This document shows, piece by piece, positions 10,160 to 21,038 of a stretch of 64,000 nt of DNA (positions are counted from its first letter, which is position 1; every line of letters starts with the position of its first letter). This stretch comes from Musa acuminata AAA Group. Lineage: Eukaryota > Streptophyta > Magnoliopsida > Zingiberales > Musaceae. The notes under the pieces were generated by a model that was not told the origin of the DNA, ran no database searches, and saw nothing but the letters and a program-made list of their open reading frames with translations. The stretch covers positions 30,561,001-30,625,000 of the forward strand of contig NC_088345.1 in NCBI RefSeq assembly GCF_036884655.1, written 5' to 3'. The position numbers were made by a program, and so were the translations under genes.

Positions 10160-13075
10160 TGTAACATCTCCCATTTTTAAAAATTTCGTAAAAGGTTTGT
10201 TTGTAAAAAATAAGGATTATTTAATAATTATTTTATATTAAATGATTAAATATTTATGTCTAGGGACCTAAGAGTAAATATTAGAAGTTTGATATAATTT
10301 ATTTAAGATTCAGATTTAAGTTTAAAAAAAAAAAAAATTAGTGGACATGTGTCACTAGCTAACCTAATGGTGCCACCTAAATTTGCTCTAAGGATGACAC
10401 CTAGCATTTTTCATGCATGCTTGCCACCTTGCAACTTTGCAACCCTTGTGTTAACCAAAAGAAATTAAATAAGAGATTAAAGGAGAAACTAAATGTAACC
10501 TTCAGATACTGCAGCCAACGTGAGTTTAAGAAGAGAAGAGAAGGGAAGAAGAAGAAGAAGAAGAGGAATCGAAGAAGAAGCTTTGATTGAGGTTTTGCAT
10601 CAACTCCCCCCATTTGGGAATCAAATTTGCTTAAGGCAAGTGTTCTAATCTCTTCCTACAGAATTCCTAATCTCTGTTTTCCTTTTAATTCTTCATAATG
10701 CAAAAGATTTCAGCTTAGTACCAAACCGTTCTTTCCTTTTGATACAAAGCCATGAATCTGAAATTTTTCGGTAATCTGACTTCTGTACATTGTTTTCGAT
10801 CTAACTTTTAGCACTAAACTCTGATTTAGGTAAAACATATTCCATTTGAAAGTAGACTCAAATATCTTAATTTTGACACTACGATTGAATGATTTGGAGT
10901 TTAAATGCCTACTAAGACTTCTGTTTCAATTAACCCTACAGATTCTGCAAAATAGAGACTGAAATTTCTGACCTCTTGTTGCTTAACTACTTATAACTTT
11001 CTGCTGTGAACTCAGATTCATACAAAGTATGATTTATTCGAAGCTAGACTCAAAATTCTTTCTTTATATACCTGATTTGAAATTTTCGGAGTATAATTGC
11101 TAACTAAAACATCTGCTTTCATCGACCCAATGGATTCAGTAAAACAGAGCAAATATTTTCAGACCTTTGGCTATGAAATTATCTGTAACTCCCTGTTGTA
11201 AATTCCAATTCTTGTCAAACTTAATTTGCCTAAAATTAGATTGATAAAGCTTTTTAATGACACATATTTTGCATAAATTGGATCATAATTGGTTATCTAA
11301 ATAGTTCATACAATGTCCCTATCAAATTCTGCCAGAATCGAGCTTTGGTCGATTTCGGCTCTCCTTGTTTCTTCTCTTTCGAAATCGATTTCGGCAAACA
11401 CTCTTCAGTTAAGCTTTACATTATTACCTTAAATTCCTGTATACTTTTGTCCTTTATTTATTTGTCTGCAGCTATCATCTAAAGTTCATGTTTTCAGCGT
11501 AATGATTCGGCACATGCATCCCATTGTTCCGCATTTGCTTTCGATATGTGCCTCTTCCAGTTTCATTTCTTTGGACATTGAATTCATCTAACTTTCTTAT
11601 TTCAATTGAGCCATATGTGATTTCTTGAAATCCTTGTATACTCCTGCTTTTGTTTCCTTTTAAATCTGAATACATTTGTGAAAGATTCTGTTTGTATCGT
11701 ATTGACTCGAAAGGCATATGTACATTTCGTTGTTCCGCATGTGCTTCTGATATGTGTCAATGTTATTGTTCATACTACCCTTTTCTACTCTGGTGTCTTG
11801 TGGGATATTGTGAACCTTTGCCAGAAATGGTAAAGGGAGTTATGCTTAGAGCCCGCGATTGCTCTGCCGGCCCCATTGACTTCACTCAGACGTGGGTGGA
11901 TGGAGCTCCCAGACGTGGGAGACTTATGCTTGGTGGTCATCCAGAAATGGATGGACCATATTATGTTATGATCCCACTTCACCTTCTATCTGTTTGATAT
12001 AAAATTCAAAGCCGACCTAGCACTTGGGCAGGGTGAGAGGGCTCGAGTAGGAAAGGGCTACCCATGGATGGAGTCGAGAACTCATCACGGCGTGGAGCCA
12101 CCACTGAGTTAATCCTCACATGTACTATGCTAGAGTACGACGTTTGAGCTTCTATTTCATATTTGTTCTTTGATATGTTCTGAAATGCTTCTTATGCTTC
12201 CGAAATATTTCCATATGCCATTGATACGTTCTGAAGCATTTCATTCACCATTGATATGTTCCGAACTGTTTCGTATGCCATAGATATCCAAAATGCTCCT
12301 TACGTCTTTGTTATGCCTTGAAATTATCAAATGTCATCGATATGCTCCTTATACCAATGATATGCTCCAATTTTCTTTCTCCTATTGTTATGTCTAATGT
12401 CTGTTTTTGAACGAGGTAAACCTTTGTGATTTTATATCAAATGAGATGACTTCAAATGAACACTTGTATTTCTGCTTTTGTTATCTTGATACTAAGCCTG
12501 CTTGAACTTCTCCTATCGCCATGGATATGTTAGTCGCTTGCTGAGCTCTTTATGCTCACCCCGTTGCTATATAAATTTTTCAGGGTAGCTTGTTATGTTC
12601 TGAAAATCTAGAATTGGGTTGAGGCAGTGGAAAGCTAAAAGATTTTGGGGCAAATCTTTCGTAATTAATAAGTTGATATTGTATAAGTTCTTTTGTGTGT
12701 ATCAACGACAAATCTAGATTGATGTATCTTGTAAATATTTGGAAAGTACCTCTTGTGTTGGGATTTTGGGAATGTTAAAGTTTAAACTATGTAATGATAT
12801 AAACATGTAATACATGTTGGTTTTGTGATTGTATAGATTGCTACGCTTATGGATTTATGATGTGGTTATGGTTTAGTTGAGTTGGCTTTGGATTTTGTGA
12901 ATCATTAAGTGATATTATACTATGATTATAAACTGCACAGGTTTTATGAATTGGAAAATTATAGATATGAATGACCTGAATGTTTTCTCAGTATCCTCAA
13001 ATGTGTGAACGGATCCTGGAATGAATTGTTGTTGAATTATAATACAAAAAAAAAAAATTTCAGCGGGGCGTGACA
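10160..13075 (+). repeat. 5' LTR of T1
   Basis: Starts TGTAACATCTCCCATTT and ends GGGGCGTGACA. Notable content is an A14 run (10324-10337), a GAAGAA purine tract (10527-10583), diverged internal repeats around 'gattctgcaaaatagagac' (10700-11220), and a GC-rich 130-bp cassette at 11821-11950. The frame of 115 residues at 11650-11997 overlaps the cassette and is not a known protein. Confidence 0.92.
11821..11950 (+). other. Conserved GC-rich LTR cassette flanked by CCAGAAATGG
   Basis: A GC-rich 110-bp block lies between direct repeats CCAGAAATGG (11821-11830 and 11941-11950). It holds two copies of CAGACGTGGG, each with an ACGTG core. The same block is at 15591-15720 and, on the minus strand in the diverged T2 LTRs, at about 26554-26681 and 31686-31814, where it stands out as the best-conserved stretch. 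Confidence 0.65.
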
Positions 13076-13079
13076 GATA

Positions 13080-13091
13080 TGGTATCAGAGC
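13080..13091 (+). other. Primer binding site of T1
   Basis: TGGTATCAGAGC, an exact 12-base match to the initiator tRNA-Met complement, four bases after the LTR end (13075). Confidence 0.9.
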
Positions 13092-13487
13092 TTGGTTTGA
13101 GGATCACTGAAATATTTGATATGTTGACGTGCAAAATATATTGAGGTCTGGTGAACTATAGTGATTGGTGAAAATTTTCTTTGATGCATTTTAGGAATCT
13201 AGGATGACGAGGATATTTAGTCCTCCTACTTCATCTACTTTTGATTAATTAAGTGCGATAAAAGAGTTGATTGGGGATATTAAATCACAGTGGCTCAGTA
13301 GAATCATGGTGAACCTAATACATTGGTAGCAAAAATAAAATAGATGATTGTATTGGAGAAAATATTTGATAAAAAAATTGTTCTGATGATCAAAATAATT
13401 TTTAGAGATCGAAGATAATAATAGCAAGGACAAGTTTTAAAAAAAAAAAAATTAGAAATGAATCAGAATGTGATAATAAGAGGGTAA
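13092..13487 (+). other. T1 leader and possible gag start remnant
   Basis: This is the leader after the primer site, with an ATG at 13204 (MTRIFSPPTSSTFD then a stop). The position fits a gypsy gag start, but no gag domain is recognisable. An AT-rich stretch leads into the integrase remnant. Confidence 0.35.
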
Positions 13488-13881
13488 AGACATAATCGAT
13501 TTGAAAAGGGAAGTCACCACAAAAGATTTATTGGACCTTTTGAGATTCTTGAGAGGGTTGGTTCTGTCGCTTACAGGATTGCCTTGCCACCATCATTGTG
13601 CCATATCCATGATATATTTCATGTTTCAATGATCAGAAAGTATATACCTGATCCCTCTCATATCATTAAGTATGAGCCGATGGTGATTGATAAAGACTTA
13701 TTTTATGTGGAAAAGCCCACTCAGATTGTTGATAAAAAAAAAAAAAAAAAAGATCTTGCGGAATCGGGTTATCCCTCTAGTTAAAGTGATCTGGAGATAT
13801 CATTCTGGAGAGGAAATGACTTGGGAGCTTGAGGAAGAAATGATGAAAGCTTATCCTCATCTTTTCGTTTTCGTTGAATGA
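13488..13881 (+). pseudogene. T1 integrase C-terminal/chromodomain-side remnant
   Basis: Plus-strand frames read ALPPSLCHIHDIFHVSMIRK, then IPDPSHIIKYEP, then (after an A-run frameshift at 13735-13750) ILRNRVIPLVKVIWR and EEMTWELEEEMMKAYPHLF. This is the signature C-terminal tail of Tekay/Del chromovirus integrase, where the tail helps target integration to heterochromatin. The catalytic core, RNase H, RT and protease are all absent. The same tail, less damaged, is in T2 at 28545-28994. Confidence 0.85.
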
Positions 13882-13915
13882 GGTATGATAAATTTAGAGG
13901 ACTAAATTTTTCTTT

Positions 13916-13928
13916 AAGGAGGGGAGAG
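13916..13928 (+). other. Polypurine tract of T1
   Basis: AAGGAGGGGAGAG abuts the 3' LTR start at 13929. It primes plus-strand DNA synthesis in LTR retrotransposons. Confidence 0.85.
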
Positions 13929-16845
13929 TGTAACATCTCCCATTTTTGAAAATTTAGTAAAAGGTTTGTTTGTAAAAAATAAGGATTATTTAATAATTAT
14001 TTTATATTAAATGATTAAATATTTATGTCTAGGGACCTAAGAGTAAATATTAGAAGTTTGATATAATTTATTTAAGATTCAGATTTAAGTTTAAAAAAAA
14101 AAAAAAATTAGTGGACATGTGTCACTAGCTAACCTAATGGTGCCACCTAAATTTGCTCTAAGGATGACACCTAGCATTTTTCATGCATGCTTGCCACCTT
14201 GCAACTTTGCAACCCTTGTGTTAACCAAAAGAAATTAAATAAGAGATTAAAGGAGAAACTAAATGTAACCTTCAGATACTGCAGCCAACGTGAGTTTAAG
14301 AAGAGAAGAGAAGGGAAGAAGAAGAAGAAGAAGAGGAATCGAAGAAGAAGCTTTGATTGAGGTTTTGCATCAACTCCCCCCATTTGGGAATCAAATTTGC
14401 TTAAGGCAAGTGTTCTAATCTCTTCCTACAGAATTCCTAATCTCTGTTTTCCTTTTAATTCTTCATAATGCAAAAGATTTCAGCTTAGTACCAAACCGTT
14501 CTTTCCTTTTGATACAAAGCCATGAATCTGAAATTTTTCGGTAATCTGACTTCTGTACATTGTTTTCGATCTAACTTTTAGCACTAAACTCTGATTTAGG
14601 TAAAACATATTCCATTTGAAAGTAGACTCAAATATCTTAATTTTGACACTACGATTGAATGATTTGGAGTTTAAATGCCTACTAAGACTTCTGTTTCAAT
14701 TAACCCTACAGATTCTGCAAAATAGAGACTGAAATTTCTGACCTCTTGTTGCTTAACTACTTATAACTTTCTGCTGTGAACTCAGATTCATACAAAGTAT
14801 GATTTATTCGAAGCTAGACTCAAAATTCTTTCTTTATATACCTGATTTGAAATTTTCGGAGTATAATTGCTAACTAAAACATCTGCTTTCATCGACCCAA
14901 TGGATTCAGTAAAACAGAGCAAATATTTTCAGACCTTTGGCTATGAAATTATCTGTAACTCCCTGTTGTAAATTCCAATTCTTGTCAAACTTAATTTGCC
15001 TAAAATTAGATTGATAAAGCTTTCTAATGACACATATTTTGCATAAATTGGATCATAATTGGTTATCTAAATAGTTCATACAATGTCCCTATCAAATTCT
15101 GCCAGAATCGAGCTTTGGTCGATTTCGGCTCTCCTTGTTTCTTCTCTTTCGAAATCGATTTCGGCAAACACTCTTCAGTTAAGCTTTACATTATTACCTT
15201 AAATTCCTGTATACTTTTGTCCTTTATTTATTTGTCTGCAGCTATCATCTAAAGTTCATGTTTTCAGCGTAATGATTCGGCACATGCATCCCATTGTTCC
15301 GCATTTGCTTTCGATATGTGCCTCTTCCAGTTTCATTTCTTTGGACATTGAATTCATCTAACTTTCTTATTTCAATTGAGCCATATGTGATTTCTTGAAA
15401 TCCTTGTATACTCCTGCTTTTGTTTCCTTTTAAATCTGAATACATTTGTGAAAGATTCTGTTTGTATCGTATTGACTCGAAAGGCATATGTACATTTCGT
15501 TGTTCCGCATGTGCTTCTGATATGTGTCAATGTTATTGTTCATACTACCCTTTTCTACTCTGGTGTCTTGTGGGATATTGTGAACCTTTGCCAGAAATGG
15601 TAAAGGGAGTTATGCTTAGAGCCCGCGATTGCTCTGCCGGCCCCATTGACTTCACTCAGACGTGGGTGGATGGAGCTCCCAGACGTGGGAGACTTATGCT
15701 CGGTGGTCATCCAGAAATGGATGGACCATATTATGTTATGATCCCACTTCACCTTCTATCTGTTTGATATAAAATTCAAAGCCGACCTAGCACTTGGGCA
15801 GGGTGAGAGGGCTCGAGTAGGAAAGGGCTACCCGTGGATGGAGTCGAGAACTCATCACGGCGTGGAGCCACCACTGAGTTAATCCTCACATGCACTATGC
15901 TAGAGTACGACGTTTGAGCTTCTATTTCATATTTGTTCTTTGATATGTTCTGAAATGCTTCTTATGCTTCCGAAATATTTCCATATGCCATTGATACGTT
16001 CTGAAGCATTTCATTCACCATTGATATGTTCCGAACTGTTTCGTATGCCATAGATATCCAAAATGCTCCTTACGTCTTTGTTATGCCTTGAAATTATCAA
16101 ATGTCATCGATATGCTCCTTATACCAATGATATGCTCCAATTTTCTTTCTCCTATTGTTATGTCTAATGCCTGTTTTTGAACGAGGTAAACCTTTGTGAT
16201 TTTATATCAAATGAGATGACTTCAAATGAACACTTGTATTTCTGCTTTTGTTATCTTGATACTAAGCCTGCTTGAACTTCTCCTATCGCCATGGATATGT
16301 TAGTCGCTTGCTGAGCTCTTTATGCTCACCCCGTTGCTATATAAATTTTTCAGGGTAGCTTGTTATGTTCTGAAAATCTAGAATTGGGTTGAGGCAGTGG
16401 AAAGCTAAAAGATTTTGGGGCAAATCTTTCGTAATTAATAAGTTGATATTGTATAAGTTCTTTTGTGTGTATCAACGACAAATCTAGATTGATGTATCTT
16501 GTAAATATTTGGAAAGTACTTCTTGTGTTGGGATTTTGGGAATGTTAAAGTTTAAACTGTGTAATGATATAAACATGTAATACATGTTGGTTTTGTGATT
16601 GTATAGATTGCTACGCTTATGGATTTATGATATGGTTATGGTTTAGTTGAGTTGGCTTTGGATTTTGTGAATCATTAAGTGATATTATACTATGATTATA
16701 AACTGCACAGGTTTTATGAATTGGAAAATTATAGATATGAATGACCTGAATGTTTTCTCAGTATCCTCAAATGTGTGAACGGATCCTGGAATGAATTGTT
16801 GTTGAATTATAATACAAAAAAAAAAAATTTCAGCGGGGCGTGACA
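13929..16845 (+). repeat. 3' LTR of T1
   Basis: 2,917 bp and almost identical to 10160-13075. The differences I see are two near the start, one at about 15024, then at about 15701, 15833, 15893, 16170, 16520, 16559 and 16631, plus one extra A in the A run. It carries the same cassette at 15591-15720. Confidence 0.92.
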
Positions 16846-17596
16846 CCTAGTGTCAAACTACAAGCGGTAGAACCGCCCAGTAATGGTAGTGGTACTGCGA
16901 GTACCACATAAATTAGGGCCATTAGGGCCTATAAAAACCCCACCCTTTTCTACATGAAAGGGCATGAAAAGTATTAAGATAATCTTGAGTTATTGGGGTG
17001 TAAAATTGTTGTAAACAAGTGCTAGAGTCCTCCTCCTCCCTTTCTAAGTTTTGAGATCATTCAAGAGAGGTGTGAGACTTGTAAGGGTTTTCTCTTAAAC
17101 CCGTGAAAAGGAAAAAGCGCTATAAAAAGTGGTTGGTCTTCACCTATTGAAGGAAGGCCTTTAGTAGATGCCGGAGACCCCATCGAAGGAGGAATCCGAA
17201 AGTGGATATAGGTCACGTTGACCGAACCACTCTAAATCTTAGTTTGCATTTACTTTGAGTAATTTACTTTTATAGCAAAGTGCCTCTCCTCCTTACTGTG
17301 GTTTTACTACGCCTACATATGCTTTCAAGTAAACACCTTTCGAGATCGGCTTTAATCGTACGAAGATTTTACAAAACTGATGCTTTTCATTTGTGCAATT
17401 TACATTCCTGTAAATCTCCTTAATCTTGTCTTACACTTTTACGAAAAGCTTTCAAATTCAAATTCTCTTCGAAACGGATTGAATCAAAACCATTTTTGTC
17501 GAAATCAGTTTTAATCGAAATAAAGTCTTTCGAATTCAGAAAGATTTCCACTGCACTAATTCACCCCCCCTCTTAGTGCCGCTCCTGATCCTAACA
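16846..17596 (+). repeat. S2 5' LTR, second piece
   Basis: Resumes with the duplicated CCTAG and the rest of the GC-rich array (to about 16910). A TATA box follows at 16930-16937 (GGCCTATAAAAACCCC), then the transcribed leader and the LTR end GATCCTAACA at 17596. Together with 9455-10159 it makes about 1.45 kb, longer than the 1,235-bp 3' LTR. Confidence 0.88.
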
Positions 17597-17598
17597 AT

Positions 17599-17610
17599 TG
17601 GTATCAAAGC
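17599..17610 (+). other. Primer binding site of S2
   Basis: TGGTATCAAAGC matches the initiator tRNA-Met complement in 11 of 12 bases, two bases after the LTR end. Confidence 0.85.
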
Positions 17611-17630
17611 AAGGTTCACTCCTAAGAGAG

Positions 17631-19240
17631 ATGGCATTTGCTAGCAACCTAGAGTGGCATTCAATTACACGTTCGTCTATGTTCAATGGGATGGATTACA
17701 CATATTGAAAGACTAGAATAAGGATCTTCCTAATTTCAATGGATTTCGTATTATGGAATATTGTAGAAAATTGGTTTCAAAAGTCTTTTCTTCCAATGAA
17801 TGATTGGAAAGAGTTGGGGAAGAAGACTTTCACTTTAAATGCTAAGGCTATGAATGCCTTATTTTATGCATTAGATAAAAACGAGTTTAATCGAGTATCA
17901 ATTTATGAAATGACTTTTGACATTTGGCAGACACTCGAAGTGACTCATCAAGGCACTAGTAGAGTGAATGAGTTAAAAATTAATCTTTTGGTGCATTCTT
18001 ATAAGTTGTTTCGAATGAAACCGAGTGAGACCATTGGAGACATGTATACCCAATTTACGAATATCGTTAATGATCTAAAAGGACTTGGTAAAAGTTTCTT
18101 GGATTTTGAACTTGTTAATAAGATTTTAAGATTCCTTCCAAAAAGTTGGGACTCTAAAGTAACGGCCATTCAAGAGGCCAAAGATCTAAATAATTTTTCT
18201 CTTGAAGAACTAGTTGGGTCACTAATGACCTATGAAATGACACATAAAGCTCATGAAGAGCTTGAGGACACCTTTCCAAAGAACATGAAGGATATGACAC
18301 TAAGAACACAAGAATATCACTTGAAAGAATACTCAAGTGATGAGAACTTTGTTGATGACGTGACACTCTTAACAAAGAAGTTCAAAAGATTCATAAAAAG
18401 AAATAAATTTAAAAATGATACTAAAAATAAATTTGAACCTAAGAAAGAACAAGTGATATGTTATGAATGTAAGAAGATGGGACACTTTAAGAGTGAATGT
18501 CCCCAAACAAAGAGGAGGCAACCAAAGAATAAGGCTCTTAAAGCTACGTGGGATGACTAAAGTGCTTCCGAAGAAGAGGAACCAACCAACACCGAGCAAG
18601 TTGCTCACTATGTGCTAATGGCTATTGGAGATGAGGTAACAAGTTCATTAGATCCAAATTTAACTTTCGATGAGTTTTTAAATGATTTTCATGATTTATT
18701 TGATGAATACAAATTAATTAGTAAAAAATATAAATTATTAAAAAAGGAGCATGCTTCTCTTCTTAGTGATTTCGATAGATTAAAAGTTAAGCACAATGAT
18801 AGTTTAACTTGATGTACGAAATGTGATGATCTAGAAATACTTCAAAAGGAAAAATTGCTAGTAAAAGAAACCTTAAAAAAATTTGAGGTTGGTAGCAAGT
18901 CCTTGAACATGATCCTTGCCAACAAGGGTCACGTTCATAGGAAAGGCGAAATTGGATTTATGAGTAGCTCTCACCAAAATCCAACCACATTTATTAAAGG
19001 CCCTACTTTGCATATCTCATTCCAAAACAAATGTAACTTTTGTTATAAATTTGGGCATGTAGCTTATTATTGTCCATTCAAGAAATGTAGTCCACAAAAA
19101 TTGATTTGGGTTCCTAAAAGGACCTCAAATGACTCAATGCAACATGATAAGCTATGTAGATCGATTTTTAAGGCACTCAAGGTCAAAAGGGTACCTAAAA
19201 ATCATCTCTTTTTGTAGAAAAATGTACCATCACAAGCTAG
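17631..19240 (+). pseudogene. S2 gag, long form with two zinc knuckles
   Basis: ATG at 17631 opens MAFASNLEWHSITRSSMF. A TGG-to-TGA stop at 17706-17708 falls in DYTYWKTR. The capsid core follows (ETIGDMYTQFTNIVNDLKGL, then RFLPKSWDSKVT), then the first knuckle CYECKKMGHFKSEC. A stop comes after TWDD at 18558. Downstream is a coiled-coil-like segment (DEYKLISKKYKLLKKEH) and a second knuckle CNFCYKFGHVAYYC with PQKLIWVPKR. S1 has lost this second part. The coding sense is clear, but at least three stops break it. Confidence 0.88.
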
Positions 19241-19355
19241 GAGCAAGAGATGGTACCTTGATAGTGGATGCTCAAGGCATATGACTAGAGACCCATCTTA
19301 TTTCTCTAAGCTCACTAGCCTAGACGAAGGATATGTTACCTTCGGAAACAACAAC
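19241..19355 (+). pseudogene. S2 protease
   Basis: ARSKRWYLDSGCSRHMTRDP carries the Asp-Ser-Gly protease motif, followed by DEGYVTFGNNN, where the X solo LTR has landed (ACAAC duplicated). The reading continues at 25424 as NNKGKI. It aligns with S1 at 6200-6060. Confidence 0.85.
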
Positions 19356-20487
19356 TACTAGTCATAGTTGCCCAGCAAGCCAATCACGTGAGTGATGACA
19401 CGTGTGACTTGATATAGAATCTTTTTGCTTATTATATTTTGGCGTATATCACTTTATAACTATTGCATAAATGCATACATATATTGTGATGTCCTTGGAT
19501 TTGTGCAATGGGAATCGGATCATGATGAGATCACGATAATGAGATCGATTCACCTTTAAACACATATCCTAAATAATCCCGGTCATAGGTTACTCGAGAG
19601 GGACATCGTGATAACCGGATAGACTGGTGTGCTGTATACCCGTCCATATGATGGATGCAGCTGGTCTCATAGCTGCTCATGTAGGGACACTAGGGATACA
19701 GTACAGGTGCTCATTGGAGAATGAGTTCACTGATTGATCCGCTTACGGAATGCTAGATGGTTGATGATGTCTTATTGTCAAACAGCGATTCCATGGTCCT
19801 AGTGGTATATCTGGTCCTTAGACTTGAGACACCAAGGATGTTCTGTATGAGTGCTCCACTCTTTGATACCAGACTTATAGGTTTGGCTGTCCCAGATCTA
19901 GTACAGCTGGTCATTAAGAGTGGTAGTCGACCTTACGAGGGCTATTGAGTGTCGATAGAGGATCATCCACTCTCGGCATCATGAGAGGAATATCCCATGT
20001 ATTCTTGCTCAGACAAATCCCTGACCAAGGTCATTCGGGTTGAGAGAGAAAGAGTTCTCCGGGAGAATTCGATTAGAGCGAGACTCGAGTAGAAACCGTA
20101 TGGGTCTGACAACACCATGCTCGATATACGGTCTCTGGGATATTAGATGGATGAGGGATTATAGGTACACGGTAACTGAGAACAAACAGGTCCAATGGAT
20201 TGGATTCCCCTGTATCATCTGGGGACTACGACGTAGTGGCCTAGTACTTCCGTAGTCGATGAGTCAAGTGAATTATTACAGAGATAATAATTCACTGAGT
20301 TAGAAGGAGTTTTGACAGGTATGACTCACGGCCAGCTCGATATTGGGCCTAGAGGGTCACACACATATGGTAGGCATTGCGATGAGTAGAGGTTCAGATA
20401 TGAGATATCCGACGGAGCCCTTGTCTTATTGGATGCAGATCCAATATCCACTAGGGGAGGACCCATTAGGGTTTGACAAGGGACCTC

Positions 20488-20495
20488 TATAAATA
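20488..20495 (+). promoter_or_regulatory. TATA box of X LTR
   Basis: TATAAATA in GACCTCTATAAATAGGAGG, late in the LTR, where an LTR core promoter is expected. The related minus-strand copy near 47395 has degraded to a CTATAGGGG context. Confidence 0.5.
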
Positions 20496-20591
20496 GGAGG
20501 GATTCAGAGCCTCATAGGTTAGAGCCTTTGCTTGCCTTTCCTATTCTCCTCTTCCTCTCCATCTTAGAGTAGGCCTGGAGTCTTGAGGAGC

Positions 20592-21038
20592 TGTCACGAC
20601 CTTAGCTGGTTTTGCCTAAGGCGTGCGGCACCCTCGCGCATCCGTCCGCAAAGGTCAGCCTCCCCGAAGCCTCCAATTGTCCCTTAGGACCAACAAAAGA
20701 GAGAACGGGTTAAAGAGAACGCCTAAATCGGGATCCACAAGCAAACATGTCCGAAAAACACTTCATAGACAATGCAAATTACAAACAGACTTTACAAGCT
20801 CTGAATAGTTGCACAACAAAGGGTAAAATGGTCCATTACAAACCGAAAAGCTCTCGCTCGTGTCCACTTGACACAACCTTTATTTACAAGCCTAAAAAGG
20901 CCACCAACCCAACTAACATGGGACTATTTAGCCTTCGGCCGCCCCTCTATCTGCTGTACAAGGCATGAACATGCCAAAAGACAACGGACAGACATAAGCA
21001 TTACATCCAACATCTTGTTTAGAAGTTTGTCCGTTACA
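20592..21038 (-). repeat. 3' LTR of N1
   Basis: 447 bp, TGTCACGACC...GTCCGTTACA on the plus strand. The same length is kept by the LTRs at 53928-54374 and 59693-60139. Confidence 0.9.

Larger units (their letters stand above)
10160..16845 (+). mobile_element. T1: young Tekay/Del-like element with giant LTRs and a tiny interior
   Basis: 6,686 bp with LTRs of 2,916 and 2,917 bp (TGTAACATCTCC...GCGTGACA) around only 853 bp of interior. The target duplication CCTAG is perfect (10155-10159 and 16846-16850). The primer site (13080-13091) and polypurine tract (13916-13928) are intact. The interior keeps only a gag-like start and the integrase C terminus, so it must depend on proteins from another element. 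By eye the LTRs differ at ten bases plus one A-run length change, about 0.34 percent. That suggests an insertion of the order of 0.1-0.2 million years at commonly used grass rates. Confidence 0.93.

Noticed and set aside
10401..10613. Minus-strand frame with a hydrophobic Phe-rich stretch (and its copy at 14171-14383)
   Set aside because: It is the reverse reading of a GAAGAA purine tract inside the T1 LTR and is not a membrane protein gene.
11650..11997. A 115-residue frame identical in both T1 LTRs (also 15420-15767)
   Set aside because: Identity is explained by the LTR pair being young. No known domain is seen, and the two-fold copy does not show selection on protein. Only the internal cassette is conserved in T2, so I report the cassette and not a gene.
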